A stretch of 64,000 nucleotides of DNA from Cytobacillus sp. S13-E01 (GCF_029193815.1 NZ_JARFVC010000013.1:1-64000), one strand, 5' to 3'; numbered from the stretch's first letter, positions 27,001 through 36,727 are shown. Notes: generated from the sequence alone by a model not told the origin. Numbers and translations are program-made.

Positions 27001-27883
27001 TGGCGATCATCACCAGCTGCCACCTCTTTTAGGAAACGATACACTAGAAGAAACGCTACAGGAAATGGCGGAAGAAAGTGAAAACTTTGAAGGTAAAGCT
27101 GAATTGAAACAGCTGTTAAATGAGTCCCTGTTTGAACGGTTGTTTAAAAACCTGCCGAAAACGAATAAAACGATGCTTGCCATCCAATATCGGATGCATG
27201 AAAACATTATGGCAACCATTACCCAGTTTTATGAGCAAGAAAACGAACGACTCCAATGTGGCTTGACCGACTCTGATTTGGAACGGGATCACATGCTTGT
27301 ATCACCGCTCATACAGCGGAACAATCATCTACTATGGCTGGATATGCCCAACGAGCCTGCGTTTTTCGAAGAAAGAATGAAAGGCGGGAAAAGCCTGTAT
27401 AACCCGGCTGAATTGAAGAGGATCGGTGCATTGCTGAAGGAATTGGATGAAGCGGCGGCACAGGCGAAGCAAGCTGGAAGAATGGAAGTCGATGAGAAAA
27501 AAAGCATTGGCGTAATTAGTTTTTACGGTGAACAAGTGAAAAGGATCGACCGCATGATTCATCAGGAGCTTCGCTTGCCCCACTTAACGATTCGCACTGG
27601 GACAGTCGACAAGTTTCAAGGCATGGAAATGGATGTGATTCTGCTAAGTATGGTGCGTAATCACGATAATACTCAGGATGACATCGGCTTTGCCAAAGAT
27701 TACCGCAGGCTAAATGTCGCCTTGTCGAGAGCAAAAGAGCTACTTGTGTTGATCGGCAGTATAAAGATGTTTACTGAGCGGACGAAACATAGGGATACTA
27801 GACATATGTATACGTACGTATTAAATGCCGCGAAAAAACAACATGGACTGCGAACGCTTGAAGAGGTGGGCTTGTATGAATAA
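24089..27883 (+). CDS. Superfamily-1 (DNA2/Upf1-like) helicase with long internal coiled coil (1264 aa)
   Basis: ATG 24089 follows CAGGTGA. Residues 1-300 form a domain I cannot name. The helicase core begins with Walker A VIQGPPGTGKTTVISE (about 327) and resumes after the insertion with VVIIDEVSKATPPELLLP (about 946), LVGDHHQLPPLLG, AIQYRMHENI, GTVDKFQGMEMDVILLSMVR and RRLNVALSRAKELLVL. Between Walker A and the DE box lies about 500 residues of Glu/Gln/Lys-rich coiled coil (about 400-890), as in SMC/Rad50-like proteins. It overlaps the next gene by eight bases. The pair looks richer in GC than its neighbours, suggesting transfer. A DNA or RNA remodelling role, possibly defence, is inference. 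Confidence 0.85.
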   Translation: MMKNHSATYRCPITLTNKAKDKFRELGLDERLLLLEKSFHVYIEKYPQEADRILSVALIFDNKANVRMADKCNGFVVVLHCVVEQDRFIATNVTTRAGKSSLQSNWRRPVEITFDLNAQRSEPVPLELLALIQNMPVAQESSMYVKKRIASWEGYLKIQERSADIPDMTSRYMRLIYNDDFSRVTITGCLLNEKEWKSLKGLSVKLKGIDQDIGKVLKANRSASTVEVELSRFMEEQARRQRLDIHPKEVVFSNFATLSQVKRLRQGFKQLENGQAANRELERLLFENKPPVKAVKKRATLQFHNRLNEFQQEAVIGAMSAEDLYVIQGPPGTGKTTVISEICLQNAKAGLRTLVASQSNLAVDNALGRLLANKDIRILRVGRTESIEEEGKKFIEENVGQYWKDHTLQDVSAQFEARKQREIEIEAEWVENEQEQERLQQVLARVEADLKAKKKAEQQFNELQSTIDKYKKNVHGAKQEQQLVQRHFQETWQSLRQLNDIIEKDETFLAGEPDSDVIQKEWDATQQEILRLQNSVAFQELDNEINEKKQTMEQFYAECKKSAEVTKQIDALTIRITAAKKMDNLKWIILEQNMKRSLRVQQLIEELDELRGEKSQLIKLKEYNDKLNRAIFFVEQLLERQNMSAGQLQQRMKNVTSVSTTAVEIDQFLDKLRSELKGKPIIYPQTLLTFLEGLYGRRHFVWKKAERLKPYNVYIKMAQEAIQLLKQELTRQFQNMQHKNNLVHQKLQRSMDEESTKLTFLQNKHKQMMASAEIIPNVKEMLTQKEAKALELQNMKDQYEQATLQVEMNRQKRAKEALQLQEAKQNRTQIESRLEQLYSMLEEKEVELAALHEIMSTEPQVEHERVLRKLASISFTRESLKQEKQKLPLFQSIQGMWLSLLEEANDHDLNEIRKLYVKHSNVIGTTCVASARKDFIENFPVFDVVIIDEVSKATPPELLLPMLKGKKIILVGDHHQLPPLLGNDTLEETLQEMAEESENFEGKAELKQLLNESLFERLFKNLPKTNKTMLAIQYRMHENIMATITQFYEQENERLQCGLTDSDLERDHMLVSPLIQRNNHLLWLDMPNEPAFFEERMKGGKSLYNPAELKRIGALLKELDEAAAQAKQAGRMEVDEKKSIGVISFYGEQVKRIDRMIHQELRLPHLTIRTGTVDKFQGMEMDVILLSMVRNHDNTQDDIGFAKDYRRLNVALSRAKELLVLIGSIKMFTERTKHRDTRHMYTYVLNAAKKQHGLRTLEEVGLYE

Positions 27884-28616
27884 ATTAAAAAATCATTTAC
27901 GCTTGATCTTACTTGAAAATCCAGCTATCCAAATCAAGAAGTCAGCTATGTGGCATTTGCCGGTGATGACATATGATGTGGCATTTCAGCGGGTAAAGCG
28001 GTCTAAAATGGACATTCTCATGAAAATGATGCTGCTCACTTTTGAGCAGGTCGAAATCCGGCGAGCAGCCAATTTGTCCGAACTGTTGCTGGTAGAAGAG
28101 CTTTTCATTGCAGATTTACTAAAAAAAATGCAGCGAATGGGCTTGATTCGACTGGAAAAAGTAAGCTACAAGCTAACATCGAAAGGGCATGAGCAGCTAA
28201 AGACAGGAATCATTGTAGAGGAATTGGAAGAAGAGTCGACAGTGCTTTCATACAGCCCAGTTCATGATAAGTTTTGGCCAGAGATGACCGAATCTTTGCC
28301 TAAAACCAACGAAGAATTGCCGCTTTTTCGATATGCAAATAATCAGGACCTTATCAATGCGGACCGAATTTTGCAAGTTCTCGCCGAGAGAGAAAACGGG
28401 TTGGAGGAAAACGGCTTCCAAACAGTAGTGGCGGTTGTATTTAGCTTCGACCAACAGAAGGTTGAACAAGTTCCATGCCTAGAATTTCAAATCTACAATA
28501 AAGAACAGGACATTTTCTACGCGCGCGTCTGGAATACATGGCACGGGCGCTGGGATGATACGCTCGAAAAACAAATAGAAGAGAAGGAACGGCTGGAATG
28601 GCGAGAAAATGGATGA
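27876..28616 (+). CDS. Winged-helix-like partner of the coiled-coil helicase (246 aa)
   Basis: ATG 27876 lies inside the last codons of the helicase gene with GAGGTGGG upstream, so the two are coupled. Residues 50-120 look like a winged helix (MKMMLLTFEQVEIRRAANL, then ADLLKKMQRMGLIRLEK and YKLTSKGHEQL). The C-terminal 120 residues form an alpha/beta domain (VVAVVFSFDQQKVEQVPCLEF, ARVWNTWHGRWDDTLEKQI) that I do not recognise. It might load or regulate the helicase or recognise the substrate (inference). The ORF upstream of 27876 in this frame is helicase sequence in another phase. Confidence 0.7.
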   Translation: MNKLKNHLRLILLENPAIQIKKSAMWHLPVMTYDVAFQRVKRSKMDILMKMMLLTFEQVEIRRAANLSELLLVEELFIADLLKKMQRMGLIRLEKVSYKLTSKGHEQLKTGIIVEELEEESTVLSYSPVHDKFWPEMTESLPKTNEELPLFRYANNQDLINADRILQVLAERENGLEENGFQTVVAVVFSFDQQKVEQVPCLEFQIYNKEQDIFYARVWNTWHGRWDDTLEKQIEEKERLEWRENG

Positions 28617-28829
28617 CAGTATGGGATTAGGAGGGGACAAGTTTCATCTCCCATCCCATCCCATCCCATTGTTTTCTTGTAACCAGGGTAAATGCAGGAG
28701 CTCAAACCCTGTCTAATCTCCTTTGTATTTATCTATCTCGACCGTGAAATAGCAATGTCTTCGCTTTGGGTGAAGCTTGATGAGAGGATTGAGCCAGTTA
28801 GTAAGGTAAATGTATAGATAGTAGAAGAA

Positions 28830-28856
28830 GCTTACGAAGCGTAAGTCTCTTTTTTT
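28830..28856 (+). terminator. Terminator candidate downstream of the helicase operon
   Basis: CTTACG-AAG-CGTAAG followed by TCTCTTTTTTT. Between it and the operon end lies a short CCCAT pentamer run (28652-28671) with a G-rich partner upstream, possibly a first weak terminator. No gene is seen in 28617-29136. Confidence 0.65.
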
Positions 28857-28861
28857 GATAA

Positions 28862-28928
28862 AATAAGTAAGCATAAAAGCTTGTACCTAGTTTTAGTGTC
28901 TAGCTCCGCGCGCCCTGCGCTTTTCTTA
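28862..28928 (+). repeat. Repeat family R1, short form
   Basis: AATAAGTAAGCATAAAAGCTT, then GTGTCTAGCTCCGCGCG and CCCTGCGCTTTTCTTA. It directly follows the 28830 terminator, in the same arrangement as the R3-R1 pair at 18033-18131. Confidence 0.85.
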
Positions 28929-29136
28929 GCATGAAAGGGGACGGAGTAATACTACCTCTTCATTGTTTAATACAAAATATATTATTGATTGAATAATATT
29001 AAATGTCGAATTATGTAGACAAAAGAATGAGTATATTGTACTCTTATTAGGAGTTTATGTAAAATTCATACTATTCTTTAATCAGCTAGATATTATACAC
29101 CTTTGAAAACTTGTGAGAAATAAAGGTGGGATTACT

Positions 29137-29589
29137 ATGTTAGAAACAATAATAGAAATATTAGCTTGGATCGTAGGGATAATGTTACTTTTTTGTGTCC
29201 CTAAATCAAAAAGACGAGAAGCATTTATAAGTATACTAGTTATGCAAGTATTTACATGGCCACTTGGGTTTATTGTAACTGAATTGAAACTCGTAAGTTA
29301 TCCTATTCGATTCTTTGAGTACGCTACTTCTTCTAGTTTTACATTTGAGTATTTTATCTTTCCTGTAATAAGCGCTTTATTCAATATATATTATCCAAAG
29401 GAACGTTCATTTCTGCAAGTGCTTACATATACGAGTGTTATCGTTTCATTATTAACAATAGGTGAAGTAATCTTAGAGTTATATACTGATAACATTCAGT
29501 ACTTAAACTGGGATTGGTATTGGAGTTGGCTAAGTATGTTTGTGCTATTGCATCTATCCAATAGAACTTATAATAGACTTATAGCTTAG
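29137..29589 (+). CDS. CBO0543-family membrane protein
   Basis: ATG 29137 with AAAGGTGGG seven bases upstream; the longer frame from GTG 29113 includes that site and is rejected. The 150-aa protein has four to five hydrophobic segments and the features of the Firmicute CBO0543 family: VPKSKRREAFISIL after the first helix, TWPLGFIVTELKLVSYP in the second, and aromatic DWYWSWL near the end. Function is unknown; family members are small integral membrane proteins often found in sporulating bacteria. It is monocistronic. Confidence 0.65.
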   Translation: MLETIIEILAWIVGIMLLFCVPKSKRREAFISILVMQVFTWPLGFIVTELKLVSYPIRFFEYATSSSFTFEYFIFPVISALFNIYYPKERSFLQVLTYTSVIVSLLTIGEVILELYTDNIQYLNWDWYWSWLSMFVLLHLSNRTYNRLIA

Positions 29590-29736
29590 AATCGAAGTAG
29601 GGCTTTATTTACAGCCAGAAATTTTAAAATTTGTCATTTATTCAGAAATAGAGCGGTTATGTGGAATAAGGGAAGGGGTTTTCTGAATACAAATAGAATA
29701 ATAAAGTTAGCGAAAATGTATTGAAGGAGATTTTTA

Positions 29737-30207
29737 ATGCTTATAAAATTGATACCAATGAATGAAGAAACATTTAACCAATATTATAATTACTCACTGA
29801 AAGAGTATGCAAATGAACATGTTAAAGCGGGCAATTGGAAAGAAGATGATGCAAAACAAAAGGCACGAGAACAATTCGAGCAATTACTGCCGGACGGTTT
29901 AGCAACTAAAGAACATGTTCTTTTCTCTGTTCTACACGATGAAAAACCAATAGGGATTCTTTGGTTGCATATCCAGTCAAGTAATGAGGAAAAGCAAGCC
30001 TTTATTTATGATATAGAGCTTTATGATAGTGAACGTGGAAAGGGGCTTGGATCTGCAACGATGGCAGCTCTTGACGAGTATGCAAAGTCTGAAAGTATCA
30101 AACAAATACGCTTGCATGTTTTCGCACATAATCAACGAGCCATAGCACTTTATGAAAAGATGGGCTATGAAATGACAGATCATCAAATGTTGAAACGACT
30201 GTCATAA
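29737..30207 (+). CDS. GNAT-family N-acetyltransferase
   Basis: ATG 29737 with GAAGGAG upstream. The 156-aa protein has the GNAT fold: a long N-terminal helical region, IGILWLHIQ, acetyl-CoA loop DSERGKGLGSATMAALDEYA (motif R/QxxGxG/A) and the C-terminal HVFAHNQRAIALYEKMGYE. It transfers an acetyl group from acetyl-CoA to an unknown amine. A good hairpin terminator follows five bases after the stop, so it is transcribed alone or as the last gene of its unit. Confidence 0.88.
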   Translation: MLIKLIPMNEETFNQYYNYSLKEYANEHVKAGNWKEDDAKQKAREQFEQLLPDGLATKEHVLFSVLHDEKPIGILWLHIQSSNEEKQAFIYDIELYDSERGKGLGSATMAALDEYAKSESIKQIRLHVFAHNQRAIALYEKMGYEMTDHQMLKRLS

Positions 30208-30211
30208 ACCC

Positions 30212-30249
30212 GTAGAAATCCCATCACACTGGGACTTCTACTTTTAATT
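30212..30249 (+). terminator. Terminator after the acetyltransferase
   Basis: GTAGAAATCCCA pairs with TGGGACTTCTAC (one mismatch), loop TCACAC, followed by TTTTAATTT. The following stretch to 30573 shows no gene or clear motif. Confidence 0.75.
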
Positions 30250-30573
30250 TGGTCACTACAACCTTTTTCCGACAATTTCGTGTTTTCTTTTCAATGGGTC
30301 TTGTACCTTAAGAAAGTTGTAGTGCTTTCAAGTTCTCATAGGTTAAGTTAATGTAGTCAACGTTTGGTTCAAATTATTGATTTCCTTATTTTATTGAATG
30401 TATTTTCTCCCCCTTTTAAATCTGGAAGAGTCCAAAGAGTGCAAGGAATTTTAAAATTAAAGAATATTTCCAAGACTTGTACAAAGATTAAGACGGCAAC
30501 AATTCGAGTGATTTTTTCAGGAATGTTACTATAAAATCTTCTTGAATGATCCTTCCTAAAAATACCCCTTGAC

Positions 30574-30594
30574 TATTGTATAAATTTTACAATA
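30574..30594. promoter_or_regulatory. Perfect 7-7-7 palindrome at the catalase promoter
   Basis: TATTGTA-TAAATTT-TACAATA, 46 bp before the catalase ATG and 11 bp before a TATAAT (30606-30611). It is AT-rich and symmetric like PerR/Fur-family sites but does not fit the 7-1-7 PerR box. The position over the -35 region suggests control of the catalase gene. Confidence 0.45.
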
Positions 30595-30639
30595 AGAAAC
30601 CAAGATATAATGGTAACTAATTTTAAGGGGTGGGCATTT

Positions 30640-32289
30640 ATGGCAGAGAACAATGATATGAATACTTCAAATGAACAAGAAGTTAAACGTGAGCCGTTGA
30701 CCACACGCCAAGGTCATCCTGTGACGGATAACCAAAACATTCGTACAATTGGCGGTCGTGGTCCAGCGACACTTGAGAATTATCATTTCATTGAAAAGAT
30801 TTCCCATTTTGATCGGGAAGAGGTACCAGAGCGTGTGGTACACGCACGAGGATCAGGAGCATTTGGATATTTTGAAACATACGGAAAAGTTGGAGATGAA
30901 CCAGTAGAAAAGTATACTCGCGCAAAAGTTTTTTCCGGTGCTGGGAAGCAAACTCCATTAATGGTGCGTTTCTCTACAGTGGCTGGGGCAAAGGATTCAC
31001 CAGAAACAGCACGAGACCCACGCGGCTTTGCGGTAAAAATGTATACGGAAGATGGCAACTGGGATCTAGTTGGGAACAACCTGAAGATTTTCTTTATCCG
31101 CGATGCGATGAAGTTCCCTGATATGATTCACGCGTTTAAAGCAGACCCAGCTTCAAACGTGCCAAATCCGGAGCGGATGTTTGACTTCGTTTCATGTACC
31201 CCTGAGGCAACTCATATGATTACATTCCTCTTTTCTCCATGGGGGATTCCTGCTACATACCGCCATATGCAGGGTTCCGGTGTAAATACATATAAATGGG
31301 TAAATGACAAAGGCGAGGCTGTACTGGTGAAGTATCACTTGGAGCCAAAACAAGGAATTCGTAATTTAACACAAGAAGAGGCAGACGCTATTCAAGCAAA
31401 GAACGTCGGGCATGCGACACAGGACTTATATGAAGCGATTGAACGTGGAGATTATCCAGAATGGGAGCTCTTTGTACAGATTATGGAGGATGATTACCAT
31501 CCAGAACTTGATTTTGATCCGCTCGATGATACGAAACTTTGGCCGGAGGATAAGTTTCCATGGCTGCCAGTAGGTCGTATGGTCCTTGATCGCAATCCGG
31601 TTGATTTTCATGCTGAGATTGAGCAAGCTGCCTTTGGTACAGGGGTTCTTGTTGATGGAATGGACTTCTCAGATGATAAAATGCTGCAAGGTCGTACATT
31701 CTCATACTCCGATACACAGCGATACCGTGTAGGTGCGAACTATCTGAAAATACCAGTGAACGCTCCAAAATCACCTGTTCGCACAAATCAGGAGCGCGGT
31801 CAAATGGATATTCGTGACCAGAAAGAGTTTGGAGATAATCCACATATAAACTATGAACCATCAATGCTCGGTGGCTTACAGGAAGCAAGTGCAAAGGGGC
31901 GTGCACCACACCAACCAGTGTATAATGCGGCAGCTATGAGCGCACCAATTGATCGCCCGAACAACTACGGTCAAGCAGGCCACACATACCGTAGCTTTGA
32001 AGATTGGGAGCGCGATGAATTAATTAAAAACCTATCCGACGCACTTTCGGTATGTGATAAACGTATTCAAGATGCCATGCTTGAGCATTTCACTAAAGCC
32101 GATGATGATTATGGTCGCCGTGTGAAAGAAGGAATCGAAAAGAAAATGCAGGAACTACAAAAAATGGAGAAAGAAAGCAAAGTTCCAGGCCGTGAAGCAG
32201 GTCAATCGAAATTTGGTCAAGGTTCACTAGCTGCGAACGAAGCAACAAATGATGCTGTGGAGAAAAGCCACGAAGCTAATCCATATTAA
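30640..32289 (+). CDS. Heme catalase (monofunctional, long form)
   Basis: Converts hydrogen peroxide to water and oxygen. ATG 30640 with AAGGGGTGGG. The protein (549 aa) has the catalase active-site block [17 protein letters not shown] (distal His), the Asn of [13 protein letters not shown] and the proximal heme Tyr in [14 protein letters not shown]. Its length matches the KatX/KatE size class rather than the 480-aa vegetative KatA. An N-terminal hydrophilic extension and a C-terminal charged tail (ending HEANPY) account for the difference. Whether it is sporulation-linked cannot be told. A palindrome at 30574 and a strong terminator at 32305 bound the gene. Confidence 0.93.
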   Translation: MAENNDMNTSNEQEVKREPLTTRQGHPVTDNQNIRTIGGRGPATLENYHFIEKISHFDREEVPERVVHARGSGAFGYFETYGKVGDEPVEKYTRAKVFSGAGKQTPLMVRFSTVAGAKDSPETARDPRGFAVKMYTEDGNWDLVGNNLKIFFIRDAMKFPDMIHAFKADPASNVPNPERMFDFVSCTPEATHMITFLFSPWGIPATYRHMQGSGVNTYKWVNDKGEAVLVKYHLEPKQGIRNLTQEEADAIQAKNVGHATQDLYEAIERGDYPEWELFVQIMEDDYHPELDFDPLDDTKLWPEDKFPWLPVGRMVLDRNPVDFHAEIEQAAFGTGVLVDGMDFSDDKMLQGRTFSYSDTQRYRVGANYLKIPVNAPKSPVRTNQERGQMDIRDQKEFGDNPHINYEPSMLGGLQEASAKGRAPHQPVYNAAAMSAPIDRPNNYGQAGHTYRSFEDWERDELIKNLSDALSVCDKRIQDAMLEHFTKADDDYGRRVKEGIEKKMQELQKMEKESKVPGREAGQSKFGQGSLAANEATNDAVEKSHEANPY

Positions 32290-32304
32290 TTATGAAGAAA
32301 GCGG

Positions 32305-32352
32305 AAGGCTGCCCTAGAAAGTCAGTGAAAACAAAATGGCAGCCTTTTTATA
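32305..32352 (+). terminator. Catalase terminator
   Basis: AAGGCTGCC (32305-32313) pairs with GGCAGCCTT (32338-32346) followed by TTTATAA. Confidence 0.85.
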
Positions 32353-32441
32353 ATGTCCTTTCCTTAATTGAATTCTAAATATACATAGGGGAAAAATTTA
32401 CAATTGTTTTTGCATTTTTATCAAGGAATCTCTTTAGTACG

Positions 32442-32687
32442 TTAAAACATGCCTTTCTCATTAAGGCAATCCTCTGGTATTGGTTGACCAACATCCCACA
32501 ATTCAACTATTTTGCTGTCTTGGAAACGAAAGATATGTACAACCGCCCCTCCAAGATCTTCTGGACTCTGCTTCACATGGGAGTGAACGGCAACTGTATC
32601 TCCTTCTTCAATAACCAGTTTAACCTCAAGTATTTTGTTAGGGCTTTCGGCTGCATTTTCTTCCATTGCAATCAACAACGAACCATC
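32442..32687 (-). pseudogene. SnoaL/NTF2-like protein, N-terminally truncated
   Basis: The frame reads DGSLLIAMEENAAESPNKIL, VIEEGDTVAVHSHVKQ, GGAVVHIFRFQDSKIVELWD and ends DCLNEKGMF. This is the C-terminal two thirds of a SnoaL-like small-molecule-binding protein (usual length 120-150 aa). A TAG lies directly upstream of the first recognisable codon and no proper start exists. A TTG inside could only make a fragment. Confidence 0.7.
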
Positions 32688-32762
32688 CTAAGTACAGACT
32701 TTTATAAATATCCTAAAATTCAGAGAACCCTCTATATTACAAAGAGGGTTCACTGTTCTCAT

Positions 32763-34574
32763 TTAAAATAACCCTAACAGCAGATCCCAAAATCCTTTTT
32801 CTTTTACGGGTTCTTCTTGCTCCATTTCTTGTTCTTCTTTTTGGATGCTTTCTGTCTTTATAACGAATTGTACGGAGTAGACTTTTTCATTTTTAGAGGA
32901 AACAAACGAAACTGGTTTAAAATCAGATTTATCATATTCCTGGATCATCTGATTGATTTCCTCTTGCATTTGATCTGGTAAGTCTTTGGTTTCTTGATAT
33001 AATTCATCCGTTCCGTTGTGGAGTTTGCCAACTCCATTTGCTAATTCGCCTGTTCCATTTGACAGTTCAGTAATTCCTGTATGCAGCTTGTTATATGAAG
33101 CAGATAATTGGCTTACTCCTTCTGTATAGTCAACTAATCCAGTATGAAACTCTCCGTAATTTGTGGCCAATGTTGCCAAGCCATTCTGTAATTCTCCTAG
33201 CGCACTAACATCCATCTCTTCAAGAGAAGCCGAAAGATCATTTGCGATAGAAGTCAGTGTTCCGCTCATCTCCTTCAAAGCTCCACTAGCTTGGTTCAAG
33301 GATGGTTCAACTGCATCAAAGGCTTTTTTTGCAACGGAATATGTTCCTTTCACTTTTTGTGCAGCTGAATAAAATGCAACCAATCTATCAAGCACATCAG
33401 AATCAGCACCACTCGTATACAAGCCAGCTATCTCTTCCTCGGTAAGCTGCCCAGCAGGAATTCCTTCGATGGCGTCATCTAATGCAAGATATGCTTGAGA
33501 GTAGCTCTCCTGTAGAGTTGATAACCCATTTGCCGTTTCCGTAAGGCCATTCGCTAACTGTGAAAGACCAGCAGGCAATTCAGACAGTTTAGTCAAGTCC
33601 ATGTCATCGGAATTAGTAGTAAGGGAAGTACTAATTGTCTTAAGTGCATCTCCAATGGAATTTGATGCTGCAACAATTTCAGAGGATGCACCATCTATTT
33701 CGTTTATTCCGTCTCTAAATTGACTAGAACCATCTCGTAGTGTGGCTACTCCATTGTTTAATTGAGTAACGCCGTCTTTTAAGTCAGCAACACCGTTATT
33801 TACATCTCTGATTGCATTTGATAATGTCGTCAGGTCATCTGTCATATTACCCATTTCAGATGTATCAATCGGAAGAGTTGACGGTACCGCTGCTATTTCC
33901 ATTCCTTGAAATTCAAAATCCTCAACATCTGCCTCTACACTAAACTTTTCCTCGTTCCCAGGCATAACTGTAAACGTAATTTGCTTATTTTTCCCTGCGT
34001 TTGCAACCATTCCACCTAAAGCTTCAAGGTTGCGATACTTATTCGATAGCATAAGAGAAATTTGTAATAAGTAGTTTTCATAAAATACTACACCAACATC
34101 TTTATTAGCTGTCGTATGGATGTTGATTTCGACATGACCAGTTTTTCCCGCAAGCTCCGATGGATCAACTTCACGTCCATCCAATGAATATGAAATCGTA
34201 ATATCCCAAGGTAATTCAGAATCGTCTTTCATATCTCCTTGATAATAAAATTTTCCTTCTGGAGCGTCGATCCGAACTGTCTGACCCTCTGACTTAAGTT
34301 CCGATAAATCAGTCAAATTTTTAACGCTGCTATATTCTCCATAATCGAGAATCTCTCCGGCCTGTGCCACATCTAACGTATTCACGACGTAGATTTCACC
34401 TAGGTCTCCGTTAGCCTTTAAAGTTGCGTACACCACTTCATCCTTTGAAGTGAGTTTCCCATCTATTTTTTCAGCTTTCACATATTCTGTCGTATTAGCA
34501 CTCACAAGAAATGAAGGGAGGAGTACTATAAAAGCCATCACAACTAGAAGTAATTGTTTTTTTCTCATCATCAT
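32763..34574 (-). CDS. Secreted heptad-repeat protein (YhgE/MMPL-associated, 603 aa)
   Basis: A signal peptide (RKKQLLLVVMAFIVLLPSFLVSA) is followed by a beta-rich N-terminal domain (residues 30-230) and a long helical region with X3-Leu-X2-Gly heptads (NNGVADLKDGVTQLNNGVAT, SNGTGELANGVGKLHNGTDE). The C-terminus is charged (EEQEMEQEEPVKEK) and ends in a hydrophobic FWDLLLGLF. This architecture accompanies MMPL/RND exporters in Firmicutes and resembles the outer part of YhgE/Pip. It overlaps the MMPL gene by four bases and lies downstream of it, so the two form one export system with the divergent TetR regulator. Confidence 0.8.
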   Translation of the reverse strand: MMMRKKQLLLVVMAFIVLLPSFLVSANTTEYVKAEKIDGKLTSKDEVVYATLKANGDLGEIYVVNTLDVAQAGEILDYGEYSSVKNLTDLSELKSEGQTVRIDAPEGKFYYQGDMKDDSELPWDITISYSLDGREVDPSELAGKTGHVEINIHTTANKDVGVVFYENYLLQISLMLSNKYRNLEALGGMVANAGKNKQITFTVMPGNEEKFSVEADVEDFEFQGMEIAAVPSTLPIDTSEMGNMTDDLTTLSNAIRDVNNGVADLKDGVTQLNNGVATLRDGSSQFRDGINEIDGASSEIVAASNSIGDALKTISTSLTTNSDDMDLTKLSELPAGLSQLANGLTETANGLSTLQESYSQAYLALDDAIEGIPAGQLTEEEIAGLYTSGADSDVLDRLVAFYSAAQKVKGTYSVAKKAFDAVEPSLNQASGALKEMSGTLTSIANDLSASLEEMDVSALGELQNGLATLATNYGEFHTGLVDYTEGVSQLSASYNKLHTGITELSNGTGELANGVGKLHNGTDELYQETKDLPDQMQEEINQMIQEYDKSDFKPVSFVSSKNEKVYSVQFVIKTESIQKEEQEMEQEEPVKEKGFWDLLLGLF

Positions 34575-36635
34575 TTCTCCTCATAAAAATTTGCTTTATA
34601 GGTTGTTTTTTTAATAAGTTTATCGCATACCAAAAGCATCGCCGGCAATAAAAGAACGACCATCACAAAAGCAAGTAAAGCCCCTCTGCCTAACAGTATA
34701 CCAATGGAAGATACAATCGGATTAGAAGACGTTATCCATAAAATAAACCCTACACTCGATAAAATCGCTGCAGATATTGAAATGGAGAACGTTTTTTCGT
34801 CTAATGTTTTCACTATTGCTTTTACAGCAGTCATTTCTTTACGATGGTGATTATAAGCCTCTGTAAGTAAAATGGCATAATCTACCGTTGCTGCAAGCTG
34901 TACAGTACTGATGATTAAATATCCTACAAAGACTAAAGAGATATTTGTAAAATATGGAATTGATAAATTAATCCAGACGGCTGATTGAATCGTTATGAGT
35001 AAGACAATCGGAATTGAAACGGATTTAAAGGTTACAAGTAGCACAATTGCAATCGTAACAAGCGTTAAAGCGTTAACGACTATATTGTCCTTTGTTACGA
35101 TATTTTTAATATCATTCAATGTAACACTTTCTCCTAAGCTAAGTGCCTTATCACCATAATATTTCCCAGCAGTTTCCTGTACCGTTTGTACAATTGAAAA
35201 GGGAACATCTCCTTCTGTTCCTTTGTTCGTATTAATAACAATACGGCTATAGTTCTCTGAGTAAAATTCATTCGTAACCGATTCATCTAAAAATTCAGGT
35301 GGAATCACCGAACCCACCATATTCACATAAGCGATAACACTTGTAACATGATCCAGCTCTTGCAACTCTTGGACGAGCTCCGTCTCTTTTACTACAGTAC
35401 CTTTAGGTACTAAGAGAACAATGGGCGTGGTTTCACCAAACGCCTCTTTTACCGCTAAAAAGTCACTACCAGCACGTGACGTTTCCGGTTGTTCTCCAAG
35501 ACCATATGTAAATGTTGTATTACTTTGTGCCAAATAAGACGGAATGAGAATAGCAAAAACAATAAGTAAGCTCGGAATTTTTAATTTTAGCATAAACTTT
35601 CCGATGCCCGTGAAGCTCGGAACAAAGCTTTTATGCTGTGTTTTATCCATCCATTTATAAAAACATAAGGTTAACGCTGGTAAAAATACCATCACACTGA
35701 TAAAACTTATGACAATTCCTTTCACTAAATTCACTCCAAGATCAGAGCCAATTTCAAAATTCATAAATGTAAGGGCAATAAATCCAAAAAAGGTCGTTGC
35801 TGCACTTGCGGTAATTGCTGGAAAAGACTTTTTCATTGCAAGCACCATGGCTTCCTCCGGATTATTTGTCGTTTTCCGATAATCAGCAAAACTATGAAGC
35901 AGAAAAACGGCATAATCGAGTGATACTGCCAGCTGTAATATCGGAGCAACCGACTGGGTTACGAAGGAGACCTCCCCGATAAAGATGTTTGTCCCTAAGT
36001 TAATCAGTACAGAAACGCCGATGGCCGTTAGGAAAAACAGTGGTTCTACCCACGAATTAGTAGAGATGACAAGAATAAAAATAATGATCGGAACTAACAA
36101 TATGGCTGCATAAAAAGCCTCCGTTCCGGCCATTTTCTGTGAAGTTGCTGTGTTGATTGCTTCACCTGCAATTGCACCATTTTCTCCAATCAATTCATAA
36201 ATGGCATCGGTTATTTCAACCTCATCACCAGAGCGAACACCGATTGAAAACAGCGCATTGCGATCCTTGTAGTAGGTTTCTACCGTATCTTCATCTGCCA
36301 TTTCTAATGGGGTCTGCAAATCAACCACATCATCTAACCAAAGCACATCGGAAATACCGTCAATGGCTGACAATTTTTCTTTATACGTGAGTGCTTCCTG
36401 CAAGGATACATCTGTTACCATAACTCTTGTATCTGGAACAGAAGCTGTAAATTCACTTTCCATGATTTCTAACGCTAGTGTCGATTGAACATCATCTGGC
36501 AAATAATCTACCATATTGTAATTGACCGACACAAAAAATTGGGCCACCGCTGAGATTACCGTAAACAAAACAAAAGCAACTACAACGGATTTTTTATGTG
36601 CTAGGATACGGGCTGCAATACTTATTATTTTTCAT
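34571..36635 (-). CDS. MMPL/RND-family exporter, one base short at its start
   Basis: The protein has two MMPL halves, each with an extracellular domain and about five or six membrane spans. Diagnostic segments are ILQLAVSLDYAVFLLHSFAD and TVQLAATVDYAILLTEAYN, with the intramembrane Asp used for proton coupling. A good start, ATG 36635 after AGAGGATG, reads out of frame after MKN. One extra A in the following A-run would give MKKIISIAARILAHKKSVV and join the main frame. As read, translation must begin at a TTG (36568) inside the first membrane helix. The gene is frameshifted, phase-variable or mis-sequenced. Substrate unknown. Confidence 0.75.
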
Positions 36636-36727
36636 CCTCTCTTGAGTCTTTCGCATTTTCACTTTATTATTATATAGACACCGTGTTGGTTATTCAACAA
36701 ACAGTTACGTTCCATACGTTTAGTTCA

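Noticed and set aside
27010-27734. Minus-strand ORFs inside the helicase gene
   Set aside because: Shadows of the conserved helicase motifs read in the reverse frames.
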